DNA from: an uncultured Bacilli bacterium
GTDB lineage: Bacteria; Bacillota_I; Bacilli_A; RF39; UBA660
Assembly (NCBI GenBank): GCA_947632085.1
Contig: CANRNY010000011.1
Span: 1 to 64,000, forward strand
Length of the DNA stretch: 64,000 nt
Direction: 5' to 3'
Shown piece after piece: positions 35,072-44,122 of this stretch. Each line of letters opens with the position of its first letter. Position 1 is the first letter of the stretch. The translations under genes were made by a program, and so were the position numbers. The notes beneath the pieces are model-generated. The model was not told where the DNA came from, did no database searches, and saw only the letters and a list, made by a program, of their open reading frames with translations.

Positions 35072-37492
35072 CTATTTAACAACAATATTAACAATTTTAC
35101 CTTTAACAACTATTACTTTAACTATCTCTTTACCTTCTGTAAATTTAATTACATTAGGTTCAGCCATTGCCTTAGTTTTAACGCTTTCTTCATCTTCATC
35201 AACACTTATTGTAATAGAAGCTCTTAATTTACCATTTACTTGAACACCAATTGTTTTTTCATTATCAATTGTTTTAGCTTCATCATAAGTTGGCCACTTA
35301 CTATTACAAATAGGTTTATAACCGATTTGTTCATTTAATTCTTCAGTAACATGAGGTGCTAAAGGATTTAATAATGTTAATAATACATGGTAATCTTCTT
35401 TTGTAATACTCTCTTTATCATCATAAGCATTAGCTAAAATCATTAAAGTAGAAACAACTGTATTATAAGCCATATGAGTTAAATCATATTCTACTTTTTT
35501 AATACTCTTATGAATTAAACTTTCTACATCTTTTGAGTATTCTTTGCCATCTTCTACTTTATCTTTTAATCTAACTACTTTATCAATAAAACGTTTACAT
35601 CCTCTTAACGAATCAGTACTCCAAGGCGCATCTTGTTCATAATCACCCATAAACATTTCATAAACTCTTAAAGTATCAGCACCATATTCTTTAACAATAT
35701 CATCAGGATTTATAACATTTCCTTTTGATTTACTCATTTTTTCATTATTAGAACCTAATACCATACCATGACTAACTCTTGTCCAAATCATTTCTTTATT
35801 AGGTACTAAACCAATGTTATACAAAAATTGTACCCAGAATCTAGCATATAATAAGTGTCTAGCTGTATGTTCCATCCCACCATTATACCAATCTACTCTG
35901 TTCCAATATTTCATGGCATCCATAGATGCAAATTCGTGTGTATTATGAGCATCCATAAATCTTAAGAAGTACCAACTAGATCCTGCCCAGTTAGGCATTG
36001 TATCAGTTTCTCTTCTTGCTTTACCACCACAACAAGGACAAGTTGTATTAACCCAATCAGTAATATTAGCTAATGGGCTTTCACCATCTTCAGTTGGTTC
36101 GTATTCAGCCACATCAGGAAGCAATAATGGTAAATCTTTTTCATCCATTGGTTGCCATCCACATTTTTCACAATAAATCATTGGAATTGGTTCACCCCAG
36201 AAACGTTGTCTAGAGAAAATCCAATCACGCATCTTATAATTATTTACAACACGACCAATACCTTTTTCTTCTAACATCTTAGTTAAAGCTTCTTTAGCTT
36301 CCATAACTGTTAAACCACTATATTCTTCAGAATTAACTAATCTTGCCTCTGGATTATCTAAATAATCATATTTTTCATAAGCTTTTTCATCTAAATTACC
36401 ACCAGTAATTACTTCAACAATCTCTAAGTTATGTGCTTTTGCATATTCATAATCTCTTTGATCATGAGCAGGAACTGCCATAACTGCCCCTGTTCCATAA
36501 TCACCTAAAACAAAGTCCCCTAAATAAATTGGTACTTCTTTGCCGGTAACAGGATTAATCGCTTTAATACCTTTAACTTCAACACCAGATTTACCTTTAT
36601 TTAATTCAGTACGATCCATATTAGATTTCTTACTAGTCTCTTCTATATAAGCTAATACTTCATCTTTATTCTCTACTCTAGGCATTAATTCTTTAATTAA
36701 TTTACCATCTGGTGCTATAACAAAGAATGTAATACCATAAATAGTTTCTATACAAGTCGTAAATATTGAGAGCTTACCACCACCAACGATATCAACATCT
36801 ACTTCAACACCAGTTGATTTACCAATCCAATTTATTTGGCCTAATTTAACTTTTTCGGCAAAATTAGTATCATCTAATCCTTTTAATAAATCTTCTGCAT
36901 AATCACTCATTCTAAGCATCCATTGTGCTTTTTCTTTTTGAATAACAGGACTACCACAACGTTCACAAACGCCACCAGCTGCATCTTCATTAGATAATAC
37001 AGATTTACAAGTAGGACACCAGTTTACTGGAATCGTATCTTTATAAGCCATTCCATGTTTATAGAATTGTAAAAATTGCCATTGTGTCCATTTATAATAC
37101 TCTGGATCAGTTGTTGAAAATTCTCTACTCCAGTCAAATGAGAAGCCTAAACTCTTCATTTGATTTTTAAAAGTTACAATATTTTCTTTAACTGCTTCTT
37201 TAGGATGAATATGATTTTTTATTGCGTATTGTTCAGCAGGTGCTCCAAATGCATCCCATCCCATTGGATACAACACATTTAATCCTTGCATTCTCTTCAT
37301 TCTTGCAATCGCATCTTGTGCAGTATAACTTCTTACATGTCCAACATGTAAACCTGATCCACTAGGATAAGGAAATTCAACTAAGATATAATATGGTTTC
37401 TTCTTTTTATCTCCATTTTTAGCTTCAAAAGTTTTATTATCATCCCAATACTTTTGCCATTTCTTTTCTATTTCATTAAAATTATATTCCAT
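35072..37492 (-). CDS. leuS: leucyl-tRNA synthetase
   Basis: An 806-aa class I synthetase charging tRNA-Leu. HIGH-type motif: PYPSGSGLHVGHVRSY; KMSKS loop: EKMSKSKGNVINPDD; catalytic Rossmann fold split by a CP1 editing domain (about 225-420). Two zinc-ribbon-like Cys clusters (CPTC...CERC; CCGG) are present. In CP1 the usual TTRPDT threonine-rich motif reads TTCIET, while the GTGAVMAVPAHDQRDY editing segment is intact. The ATG at 37492 is taken after an AGAAAGAGTG site. It is the third gene of a T-box-controlled operon after a membrane protein and an editing-domain/Nudix fusion. Confidence 0.96.
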   Translation of the reverse strand: MEYNFNEIEKKWQKYWDDNKTFEAKNGDKKKKPYYILVEFPYPSGSGLHVGHVRSYTAQDAIARMKRMQGLNVLYPMGWDAFGAPAEQYAIKNHIHPKEAVKENIVTFKNQMKSLGFSFDWSREFSTTDPEYYKWTQWQFLQFYKHGMAYKDTIPVNWCPTCKSVLSNEDAAGGVCERCGSPVIQKEKAQWMLRMSDYAEDLLKGLDDTNFAEKVKLGQINWIGKSTGVEVDVDIVGGGKLSIFTTCIETIYGITFFVIAPDGKLIKELMPRVENKDEVLAYIEETSKKSNMDRTELNKGKSGVEVKGIKAINPVTGKEVPIYLGDFVLGDYGTGAVMAVPAHDQRDYEYAKAHNLEIVEVITGGNLDEKAYEKYDYLDNPEARLVNSEEYSGLTVMEAKEALTKMLEEKGIGRVVNNYKMRDWIFSRQRFWGEPIPMIYCEKCGWQPMDEKDLPLLLPDVAEYEPTEDGESPLANITDWVNTTCPCCGGKARRETDTMPNWAGSSWYFLRFMDAHNTHEFASMDAMKYWNRVDWYNGGMEHTARHLLYARFWVQFLYNIGLVPNKEMIWTRVSHGMVLGSNNEKMSKSKGNVINPDDIVKEYGADTLRVYEMFMGDYEQDAPWSTDSLRGCKRFIDKVVRLKDKVEDGKEYSKDVESLIHKSIKKVEYDLTHMAYNTVVSTLMILANAYDDKESITKEDYHVLLTLLNPLAPHVTEELNEQIGYKPICNSKWPTYDEAKTIDNEKTIGVQVNGKLRASITISVDEDEESVKTKAMAEPNVIKFTEGKEIVKVIVVKGKIVNIVVK

Positions 37493-37506
37493 TTTGTTCA
37501 CTCTTT

Positions 37507-38361
37507 CTAATTATGTTCTTTTAACCATTTCATCATTACTTCTGTTGCTTCTTTTCTCATCATTCCATCTAAATTATTAGAATTAACGAGAATTCCATCA
37601 GTAATAATTACTTTATCTTTTGTTGCATATTCATAAGTTTTATGATGTAAACCATCTTTTATTTCTTTTAATATCGTCTCTTTATCTACCCATTCAACAC
37701 TGAATACTTCATCTTCATCTAAATTTTGTTCCCCTTTATTTTTATCTAATAATTTAAATAAAAATCCTGTACATTCAATATTAAAGTATTTATCTTTATT
37801 AAATGCATAATAATGATGATTTATTTTAGGAACTTCTTTTATCAGTTCTATCTTTTTATAACCTGTTTCTTCTTCAATTTCTCTTATAGCACAATCTAAA
37901 GGACTCTCACCATCTTTAATAGTTCCTCCTATGAATAAACGTCCTCCCTTATCATGCCAATTAATTGTTAAATACTTATCATTATCTTCATCATAAACAA
38001 TTGCAACTATTGAATTCTTTTTTAATTCATTATCAAGAGGTTTTCCTGTAATTTCTTCAATTACTTGCTTACATTCTATATTATGCTTTATTGCATAATC
38101 ATAATCTTCTTCATTATGTAGAGGTACCCCAACTCTATCTTCTTTTATTTTACTATTAATATATATTGGTACTTTACTATCATTAACTGGATTAATTGCA
38201 TACATATTAGTAAACCCTTCATCTACCTCAACACCTAATATCTTACTAGATTTTAATAATACATATGTCACCCCATATAAAGTATCAACTTCTTTAACTA
38301 ATAACTCTAATACTTTATCACTTTTATCAACTTTAAATTTAACTATCATCTTATTTTTCAT
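37507..38361 (-). CDS. fusion of LeuRS editing-like domain with a Nudix hydrolase
   Basis: A 284-aa protein. Residues about 1-115 look like a shortened LeuRS CP1 editing domain: KEVDTLYGVTYVLL, AINPVNDSKVPIYI and GVPLHNEEDYDYAIKHNIE align with ETIYGITFFVI, AINPVTGKEVPIYL and AVPAHDQRDYEYAKAHNLE of the neighbouring leuS. The editing Asp in HDQRD is Asn here. Residues about 130-270 are a Nudix domain with a complete box (GGTIKDGE...REIEEETGY). The ATG at 38361 follows ATGGGGTAAAAAG and overlaps the upstream gene by 11 bases. Sharing the leucine T-box with leuS suggests a function tied to leucylation quality control or a nucleotide by-product; this is inference. Confidence 0.82.
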   Translation of the reverse strand: MKNKMIVKFKVDKSDKVLELLVKEVDTLYGVTYVLLKSSKILGVEVDEGFTNMYAINPVNDSKVPIYINSKIKEDRVGVPLHNEEDYDYAIKHNIECKQVIEEITGKPLDNELKKNSIVAIVYDEDNDKYLTINWHDKGGRLFIGGTIKDGESPLDCAIREIEEETGYKKIELIKEVPKINHHYYAFNKDKYFNIECTGFLFKLLDKNKGEQNLDEDEVFSVEWVDKETILKEIKDGLHHKTYEYATKDKVIITDGILVNSNNLDGMMRKEATEVMMKWLKEHN

Positions 38362-38713
38362 TCTTTTTACCCCATTTTCTCTGTAAATAATGACCATAAC
38401 TAAAATACAAACCAAATAATAATATTAAAATTACTCCAAAAGCTATTAATAATTTAATGCCAACAAACCAACTATCTGGTAATAAACCAATTAAAGTTAT
38501 TGTAAAAGCAATTATAAAAGCATTAATAATTGAAATCATATTTAATAATTTACGATAATTCATTTTCTTTTTATCTAAATTAAATTTTTTCGTTAAAATT
38601 ACTAATTCTGATATTTTTGTATATTTTTCTTTTTTGAGCATATCATCAAAGATGAAATAGTAAACAAAGTAAACGACCATAAATATTATGATAAAGAATA
38701 CTAAGTCAAACAT
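38351..38713 (-). CDS. small membrane protein, first gene of the leuS operon
   Basis: A 120-aa protein with an N-terminal membrane helix (FFIIIFMVVYFVYYFIF), a charged cytoplasmic stretch (residues about 25-55) and two more helices (ISIINAFIIAFTITLIG; LLIAFGVILILLFGLYF), ending in KKNEK. I do not recognise the family. It lies directly behind the leucine T-box and overlaps the Nudix fusion start, so all three genes (this, the fusion and leuS) should be induced together on leucine starvation. Confidence 0.7.
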   Translation of the reverse strand: MFDLVFFIIIFMVVYFVYYFIFDDMLKKEKYTKISELVILTKKFNLDKKKMNYRKLLNMISIINAFIIAFTITLIGLLPDSWFVGIKLLIAFGVILILLFGLYFSYGHYLQRKWGKKNEK

Positions 38714-38731
38714 TATAAAACCTCACTTTCC

Positions 38732-38940
38732 AAAATAAAAGACATCTTCGTATAAGGACGAAAATGTCGTGGTACCACCTTAATTTCTGATATTACATAT
38801 CAGCTTTAAATTTATAAAGGAATTACCCTAAAAGCTCCAAAAGCAAGTTCATATATCTATCATCCTAATTCACACCAACCATTAGGTCTCTTTAATGAAT
38901 TAATATATTACTACTCTTTCTTCTTCACTTAAATTAATTA
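38732..38940 (-). promoter_or_regulatory. T-box riboswitch of the leuS operon (specifier CUU, leucine)
   Basis: On the minus strand a full leader: AGAGACC and GGTTGGTGTGAATTAGG in Stem I, specifier CTT at 38845-38847 five bases before TGGAGC, T-box AGGTGGTACCACG at 38768-38780, and a terminator (GACATTTTCG with CGAAGATGTC, 38741-38768) plus T-rich tail. It should sense uncharged tRNA-Leu. Confidence 0.92.
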
Positions 38941-38945
38941 AATGT

Positions 38946-38974
38946 ATTATAAAATAACTTTATTTTTAAATCAA
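38946..38974 (-). promoter_or_regulatory. sigma-A promoter of the leuS operon
   Basis: On the minus strand TTGATT (38969-38974), 17 bases, TATAAT (38946-38951), feeding the T-box leader. Confidence 0.75.
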
Positions 38975-38981
38975 GAAATAA

Positions 38982-39500
38982 TTAACGAGTTGGTCCTCCA
39001 GGTGCAGATCCAAAATCGTAGCCAATTTGACTTCCATAATAATGCATTTCAGCTTGAACATAAGCATCATCATAAACACCTATTTTCTTTAAATATTTAA
39101 AATATTCAGCTGCTGCACTCATTTTTCTTGACTTACATTGTCGTTCTGTTATTCTTTCTGCAGCTAATTCTTGATCAGCTAATTCTATTTTTCGATTAAA
39201 AATTGCTGAATGAAGTCCGTTAGTTAAAATATGACGTATTCCAATTAATGTTCCTTTTAATGGCCCATTTCTCTTTATTGCAAACCTCATTTTATCTTTT
39301 AAATTTTCTGTATATGTCGCATAAGCATCAACTGGTCCATTTGCTGGTGAATGAACATAACCTCCAGCTGGTGAAGCAAATGGATTTACAACATGCCCAT
39401 TAACCATTATTCTTCCAGATCTACTGACAGGCATTCCACCCATCGTTCCACCGAATCCTCTTCTTGGACCTCTTGGTCCTCTTGGCCCTCTTGGTGGCAT
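38982..39500 (-). CDS. unknown protein with Arg/Pro/Gly-rich head
   Basis: A 172-aa protein. Residues 1-25 are a low-complexity MPPRGPRGPRGPRRG repeat, followed by a Gly/Ala linker and a helical C-terminal domain (about 60-155, with AIKRNGPLKGTLIGIRHIL and ELADQELAAERITERQCKSRKM). The basic head could bind nucleic acid or a polyanion. No family recognised; base composition is richer in G and C at the head because of Arg/Pro/Gly codons. Monocistronic between the GH31 gene and the leucine T-box promoter. Confidence 0.6.
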   Translation of the reverse strand: MPPRGPRGPRGPRRGFGGTMGGMPVSRSGRIMVNGHVVNPFASPAGGYVHSPANGPVDAYATYTENLKDKMRFAIKRNGPLKGTLIGIRHILTNGLHSAIFNRKIELADQELAAERITERQCKSRKMSAAAEYFKYLKKIGVYDDAYVQAEMHYYGSQIGYDFGSAPGGPTR

Positions 39501-39538
39501 AAAATCATCCCCTTACTACCGCTATTATAAACGCAAAA

Positions 39539-42019
39539 CTAAATTTGTGCAACATACTCTAACAATTTCATAAACATATTGACAAATGTCTTATCTAAGC
39601 CTACTTTTTGTAAGTTTCTTATTTCAACACGTTTTTTATCAATACTCATATTAGAGAATACTATTTTACCAATCTTCTCTTTTAAAATTGTTTTAATTTG
39701 TAAGTCAGAAATAATTGAATCTATATCTTCATTAATTAATCTAACAGCATCTATTTCAATATCTTTACCTTTACAATTTATTGTTAATTGTTTAGTAGTA
39801 GGAACATCATCAACTTCAACAATAAAATCAGTATCTTCGATATAACAATCTCTATCTACTTTTTCATTATCTATATAGACAATTACATCATTAGCTTCTC
39901 TTGTATTTCTAAATCTAATACGATAATTTCTCTTAGCAGGAACAATACCCGTCTTACCCTCTACTGGTCTAATAATTAATGTATAATTATTTGCCATATA
40001 GTTATAATCTACTCTAGTAAGTAAATAATAGCCTTCTTTATATAAATTACTATATCCATCATCTTCATATAAATTATATTGATTACTCTTACCAGGGAAT
40101 ACATGTATTTCCATTGTCTTAGGTGAATTAGTAACATTCATATTATTCTCTAAATCACCCATACAAACTATTGAACCATCTCTCGCAAATACTGGGTAAT
40201 CTTCATCTTTATAGAATAAAATATATCTTTTATTACCTAAATATTTTTTACCAGTTTTAAAATCATACCATGTACCTTTAGGTAAGAATATTCTTTCTAC
40301 CGATCTATTCATTACTTCATCTTTAGGTTTTGTAATTGGTGCGACAAATAATTCTGAACCAAAATAATATTCATTCTTATAATCTAATTCATCGTATATC
40401 TCAGGATATTGATAATATACTGGTTGAATTAATGGTAAACCAACTTTATGATACTTATAAGCTTCAGAATATAAATAAGGTATTAATTTATGTCTCATTT
40501 GACAATATAATCTAACAATATTTAAAGTCTTAACATCCCATTTCCAAGGTTCTCTTTTATAATATCTACCATACTTAGCACTAAATCTAAAGATTGGACT
40601 AAATGTTCCATATTGTACATATCTTATATATAATTCAGAATCTTCAATACCATCTTTATATCCCCCTACATCATGACTCCACCACGATAAACCTAGATTA
40701 GAAGAAGTACTATTATAGTAAGGTAATATTTTTAATGTGTTCCAACTAACAGAAGTTTCACCGCTATAATGTACAGGATATAAATGTGGCGCATAAGTAC
40801 TAGGTCGACTAAGAATTAATGGTCTTACACCTTCCATTTTATTAAAATCAGTAAAATGATAGTAATTTAATGCATCATTAGCAGCTTTATCTTGTAAATT
40901 ACGATAATTTATCCAAAAGCAATCAATACCTAATTTATATAACGGATCAATTAATTCATTTAGATAAGCACTCATTAATTCTTTATCAAAAGCATTAAAT
41001 GGTATTGTTTGTTTATCACTTACACTAACCTTTTTCGCTATTTCATCAAATTTAGGTTCATGTGGATGAATACCTTCACTAGGATCTAAACTTAACCCAA
41101 CTCTAACCCCACGATCATGCATATATTTTACAAACTCCGCTGGTTTAAAAAATAATTCACGATTAAAAGTAAAACCAGAATTAAATCTTGATAAATTATT
41201 TTTATCTTTTAAGTGCCAGTTATCACCTAACAATAAAATACTCATTGGAATTTTATTTCTATTAAATTCCATTAATAATTTTTGAACATCATCATAATTA
41301 TAGACATCATTTTTATTCCACCAAATACCTAAAGCATAACGAGGTATCAAAGGTGGCATTCCCGTTAAAGTAAAATAACTATATAGACAATTACCAAAAT
41401 CTTTATTATACATAAAGACATAGACATCTATTCTCTTTTTATCATTATATATAATTGAACCATCTTCACCAATAAAATTTGAAGTAGAATCATCTATTGA
41501 AACAAAACCATCAGCTGAATATAATCCTTTAGCTTTAGCTACTAACATATCTTCGACTTTTCTTTTAACATGTTTAAAATCTTTAACTTCACTCTCACCT
41601 AAGAAAGGATCTTCTGTTCTATCGATATTAGCAATAATACCTTTATAATTTCTTGCTTCAGGATGACCATAATACCACTCTTTATTATTAGCATCTAATA
41701 ATTTAATTTTTAAAATACTATCTGGAGAGTATTTATTACTTGCAAAAGATTTTTCTTTTTCATAACGTAAATTAAAATATTTAGTCGTAATATCTAAAAT
41801 TCTTTCATTTTGATCTACTTTCATTTGAGGAATAGGAAAATTTCTAAATTTTGCAAATTCAGTTGGTCGATCTTCAAAATAACCTTCTTCACTAAACTCT
41901 AAACGTACTAATAAATCGCTTAATACTGTAATACGATAAAATTGTCCACGAAATACCGTTTGCGCTTTACTGATTGCATTTTGATAATCTGGTTTAAAAT
42001 GTTCTCCAAAATTTGCCAT
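39539..42019 (-). CDS. GH31-family glycoside hydrolase-like protein with Asn at the nucleophile position
   Basis: An 826-aa protein of the alpha-glucosidase (GH31) family: N-terminal beta-sandwich, TIM barrel from about 230, and C-terminal beta domains. Barrel landmarks are PRYALGIWWNKNDVYNYDD, the strand GIDCFWINYRN, LILSRPSTYAPHLYPVHYSGET and WSHDVGGYKDG (acid/base Asp). The nucleophile, an Asp in FWxDY/W motifs, is Asn here (codon AAT). There is no signal peptide, so it is cytosolic. It may be inactive, a different transglycosidase or a binding protein. About 45 extra residues at the C-terminus form helices. Confidence 0.85.
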   Translation of the reverse strand: MANFGEHFKPDYQNAISKAQTVFRGQFYRITVLSDLLVRLEFSEEGYFEDRPTEFAKFRNFPIPQMKVDQNERILDITTKYFNLRYEKEKSFASNKYSPDSILKIKLLDANNKEWYYGHPEARNYKGIIANIDRTEDPFLGESEVKDFKHVKRKVEDMLVAKAKGLYSADGFVSIDDSTSNFIGEDGSIIYNDKKRIDVYVFMYNKDFGNCLYSYFTLTGMPPLIPRYALGIWWNKNDVYNYDDVQKLLMEFNRNKIPMSILLLGDNWHLKDKNNLSRFNSGFTFNRELFFKPAEFVKYMHDRGVRVGLSLDPSEGIHPHEPKFDEIAKKVSVSDKQTIPFNAFDKELMSAYLNELIDPLYKLGIDCFWINYRNLQDKAANDALNYYHFTDFNKMEGVRPLILSRPSTYAPHLYPVHYSGETSVSWNTLKILPYYNSTSSNLGLSWWSHDVGGYKDGIEDSELYIRYVQYGTFSPIFRFSAKYGRYYKREPWKWDVKTLNIVRLYCQMRHKLIPYLYSEAYKYHKVGLPLIQPVYYQYPEIYDELDYKNEYYFGSELFVAPITKPKDEVMNRSVERIFLPKGTWYDFKTGKKYLGNKRYILFYKDEDYPVFARDGSIVCMGDLENNMNVTNSPKTMEIHVFPGKSNQYNLYEDDGYSNLYKEGYYLLTRVDYNYMANNYTLIIRPVEGKTGIVPAKRNYRIRFRNTREANDVIVYIDNEKVDRDCYIEDTDFIVEVDDVPTTKQLTINCKGKDIEIDAVRLINEDIDSIISDLQIKTILKEKIGKIVFSNMSIDKKRVEIRNLQKVGLDKTFVNMFMKLLEYVAQI

Positions 42020-42110
42020 AATAATCCTCCCATTTATTCTTTACTATCTATTACTTATTATCTTTATTATATCAAAAATAATTACTTATTACATCAAGAA
42101 TTTAAATATC

Positions 42111-42128
42111 ATAACATTATGTTATAAT
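42111..42128 (+). promoter_or_regulatory. -10 region of the radical SAM gene overlapping a palindrome
   Basis: ATAACAT-T-ATGTTAT (42111-42125) is a perfect inverted repeat that runs into TATAAT (42123-42128); a repressor could bind here. The divergent GH31 gene starts about 90 bases away. Confidence 0.35.
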
Positions 42129-42145
42129 ACTAATTGGTGATTTTG

Positions 42146-43075
42146 ATGTTTAAATATTCTTTAGACAATAAAAGATATCATACTCTTAATTATTATTACA
42201 AAACTAAATATGGTAAAAAAACCTTTAAAGTATCTTTAAATGCTGGTTTTTCATGTCCTAATAAAGTAAATGGTTCTGGTTGCATTTTTTGCTCTCCCTT
42301 AGGTTCTGGTGATTTCGCTGGTGATAAAGAAAAAGATTTAATCACCCAATTTAATGAAGTAAAAGAAATAATGGAGAAAAAATGGCCCAATAGTTATTAT
42401 ATCGGTTATTTTCAAGCTAATACTAATACTTTCGCTCCTGTTAATATTTTAAAAGAAAAATATGAAACCATTCTTTCTCTTCCTAATGTCGTTGGTTTAA
42501 ATATTGCTACTCGTAGTGATGCCATAACTGATGAGTGTTATGATTATTTAAGTGATCTTAATAAAAAAACTGATTTAATTGTTGAACTTGGTCTTCAATC
42601 AATTAAATCATCTACCCTAAAATTTATTAATCGTGGTCACGATTTAGATAACTTTACTAAGTGTGTTAAAAACTTACAAAAAAGACATATAAAAGTTGTT
42701 GTTCATATTATTAATGGTCTTCCTAACGAAACTAAAGAAGATATGTTAGCAACAGTTAAATATCTTAACGATTTACATATTGATGGAATTAAAATTCATA
42801 TGTTACACATTATTAAAAATACTCCTTTAGCTACTTACTATCAAAACCATCCCTTTCATATCTTAACTAAAGAAGAATATATAGATATTGTCATTAGTGA
42901 GTTAGAACTATTAGATCCCCAAATTGTTATTCATCGTATAACTGGTGATCCTAAAAAAGAAGATTTAATCGCCCCAACTTGGTTATTAAAAAAATTCTGT
43001 GTCTTAAATGATATTGATAAAGAAATGAAAAAAAGAGATACTTATCAAGGTGCCAAAATAAAAAGTAATAACTAA
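42146..43075 (+). CDS. YhcC-family radical SAM protein
   Basis: A 309-aa radical SAM enzyme of the TIGR01212/YhcC type. The iron-sulfur cluster cysteines are in FSCPNKVNGSGCIFCSP, an extended C-x8-C-x2-C spacing typical of this family. Other landmarks are YFQANTNTFAP, TRSDAITDECYDYL, VELGLQSI and VHIINGLPNETKEDM. The reaction is not established; homologues are proposed to modify RNA or proteins. The ATG at 42146 follows TTGGTGATTTTG. It is convergent with, and overlaps by four bases, the DUF5662-GNAT gene. Confidence 0.9.
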   Translation: MFKYSLDNKRYHTLNYYYKTKYGKKTFKVSLNAGFSCPNKVNGSGCIFCSPLGSGDFAGDKEKDLITQFNEVKEIMEKKWPNSYYIGYFQANTNTFAPVNILKEKYETILSLPNVVGLNIATRSDAITDECYDYLSDLNKKTDLIVELGLQSIKSSTLKFINRGHDLDNFTKCVKNLQKRHIKVVVHIINGLPNETKEDMLATVKYLNDLHIDGIKIHMLHIIKNTPLATYYQNHPFHILTKEEYIDIVISELELLDPQIVIHRITGDPKKEDLIAPTWLLKKFCVLNDIDKEMKKRDTYQGAKIKSNN

Positions 43076-44034
43076 CCATTATTACTTCTTTTTTTTAACT
43101 TAAATGTTATTGTATTTTCAGATACTTGAACTGGTGAAAAACCTAATTCTTCTGCGACTTTACGTGTCCCAATAGCATCTTTCTTAATATTAACTAATAA
43201 TTCTGACATTGAAGTTATTTCAATAAACTTCGCTAAAGCTTCAATTCCATAATTATGTCCACGATAATTTTCATATACTTTATATTCTATATATCCATTA
43301 AACTTTAATGATATATATCCTATTTCTGAATTATCTTCTCTTAAATTAATTGTATAACCTACTGAAGCAAAATCTGAAGTATCTTGTTTTTTCAAATAAA
43401 GTCTTTCTGTCTTTAAACATTCAACATAACATTCCTCATCAAATTTTTCTAACATTTCCATTGTTGAATCCTTAAAATCAAACCCCAACATCTTATCTCC
43501 TGATAAAACATCAGCATAATCATCATTTTTAGTAAGTTCTACTAAAGCACAACAATAAGCTCTTAACTTACTTAAATGTTCTTTATCAAAATGAAATCTT
43601 AAATCTTGTTGAATATTAATATAATCTAATAAATCAGTTCCAAATTGTTTACTACGTGCATGACAATCACAAGCCATTTCTAATAAATCTAAATCTGACA
43701 TATCATTAGAATTGTCATAATATTCAGGATGATGTGAATTTCTACTCCAATGTAATTTAATCGCATTTGTTTGTTCTTCACTTAGTATATGTGTAATATC
43801 ATGCATTGAATCAATATCATCAACAATACTAGCTAATGACATAAATTCCTCCATATTTTGAATCTTAGATATATCATGAACTGAACAACGACCAATTAAT
43901 CTTATTGCATCTACACTTCTATTACGATGAATAAGATATCTAGCCAAATATTGTCCACTACGCATTACACAAGCTCTATGTATTAAAGCATCATTCATCT
44001 CTTTAGATAATTTATCTGTATCAATTGTTCTCAT
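43072..44034 (-). CDS. fusion of a DUF5662 (HD-like) domain and a GNAT domain
   Basis: A 320-aa protein. Residues about 15-150 show HD-like metal motifs typical of DUF5662: SVHDISKIQ, HWSRNSHHPEYY, and DLDLLEMACDCHARSKQFG. Residues about 200-315 resemble a GNAT acetyltransferase (NSEIGYISLKFNG, YKVYENYRGHNYGIEALAKFIE, ARKVAEELGF-like end). DUF5662 proteins are mostly small single-domain proteins of unknown function, so the fusion is of interest. Substrates unknown. Monocistronic. Confidence 0.78.
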   Translation of the reverse strand: MRTIDTDKLSKEMNDALIHRACVMRSGQYLARYLIHRNRSVDAIRLIGRCSVHDISKIQNMEEFMSLASIVDDIDSMHDITHILSEEQTNAIKLHWSRNSHHPEYYDNSNDMSDLDLLEMACDCHARSKQFGTDLLDYINIQQDLRFHFDKEHLSKLRAYCCALVELTKNDDYADVLSGDKMLGFDFKDSTMEMLEKFDEECYVECLKTERLYLKKQDTSDFASVGYTINLREDNSEIGYISLKFNGYIEYKVYENYRGHNYGIEALAKFIEITSMSELLVNIKKDAIGTRKVAEELGFSPVQVSENTITFKLKKRSNNG

Positions 44035-44101
44035 AATGGCCTCCTAATGCTTTAAAAAGTATTATACACCAAAACTTAAAATCGTCAAATTATAAAGAAA
44101 A

Positions 44102-44122
44102 AGTTATCTCATAAAAAGATAA
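44102..44122 (-). terminator. terminator of the exchanger gene
   Basis: GTTATCT pairs with AGATAAC around the stop codon, followed by TTTTTC on the minus strand. Confidence 0.65.
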
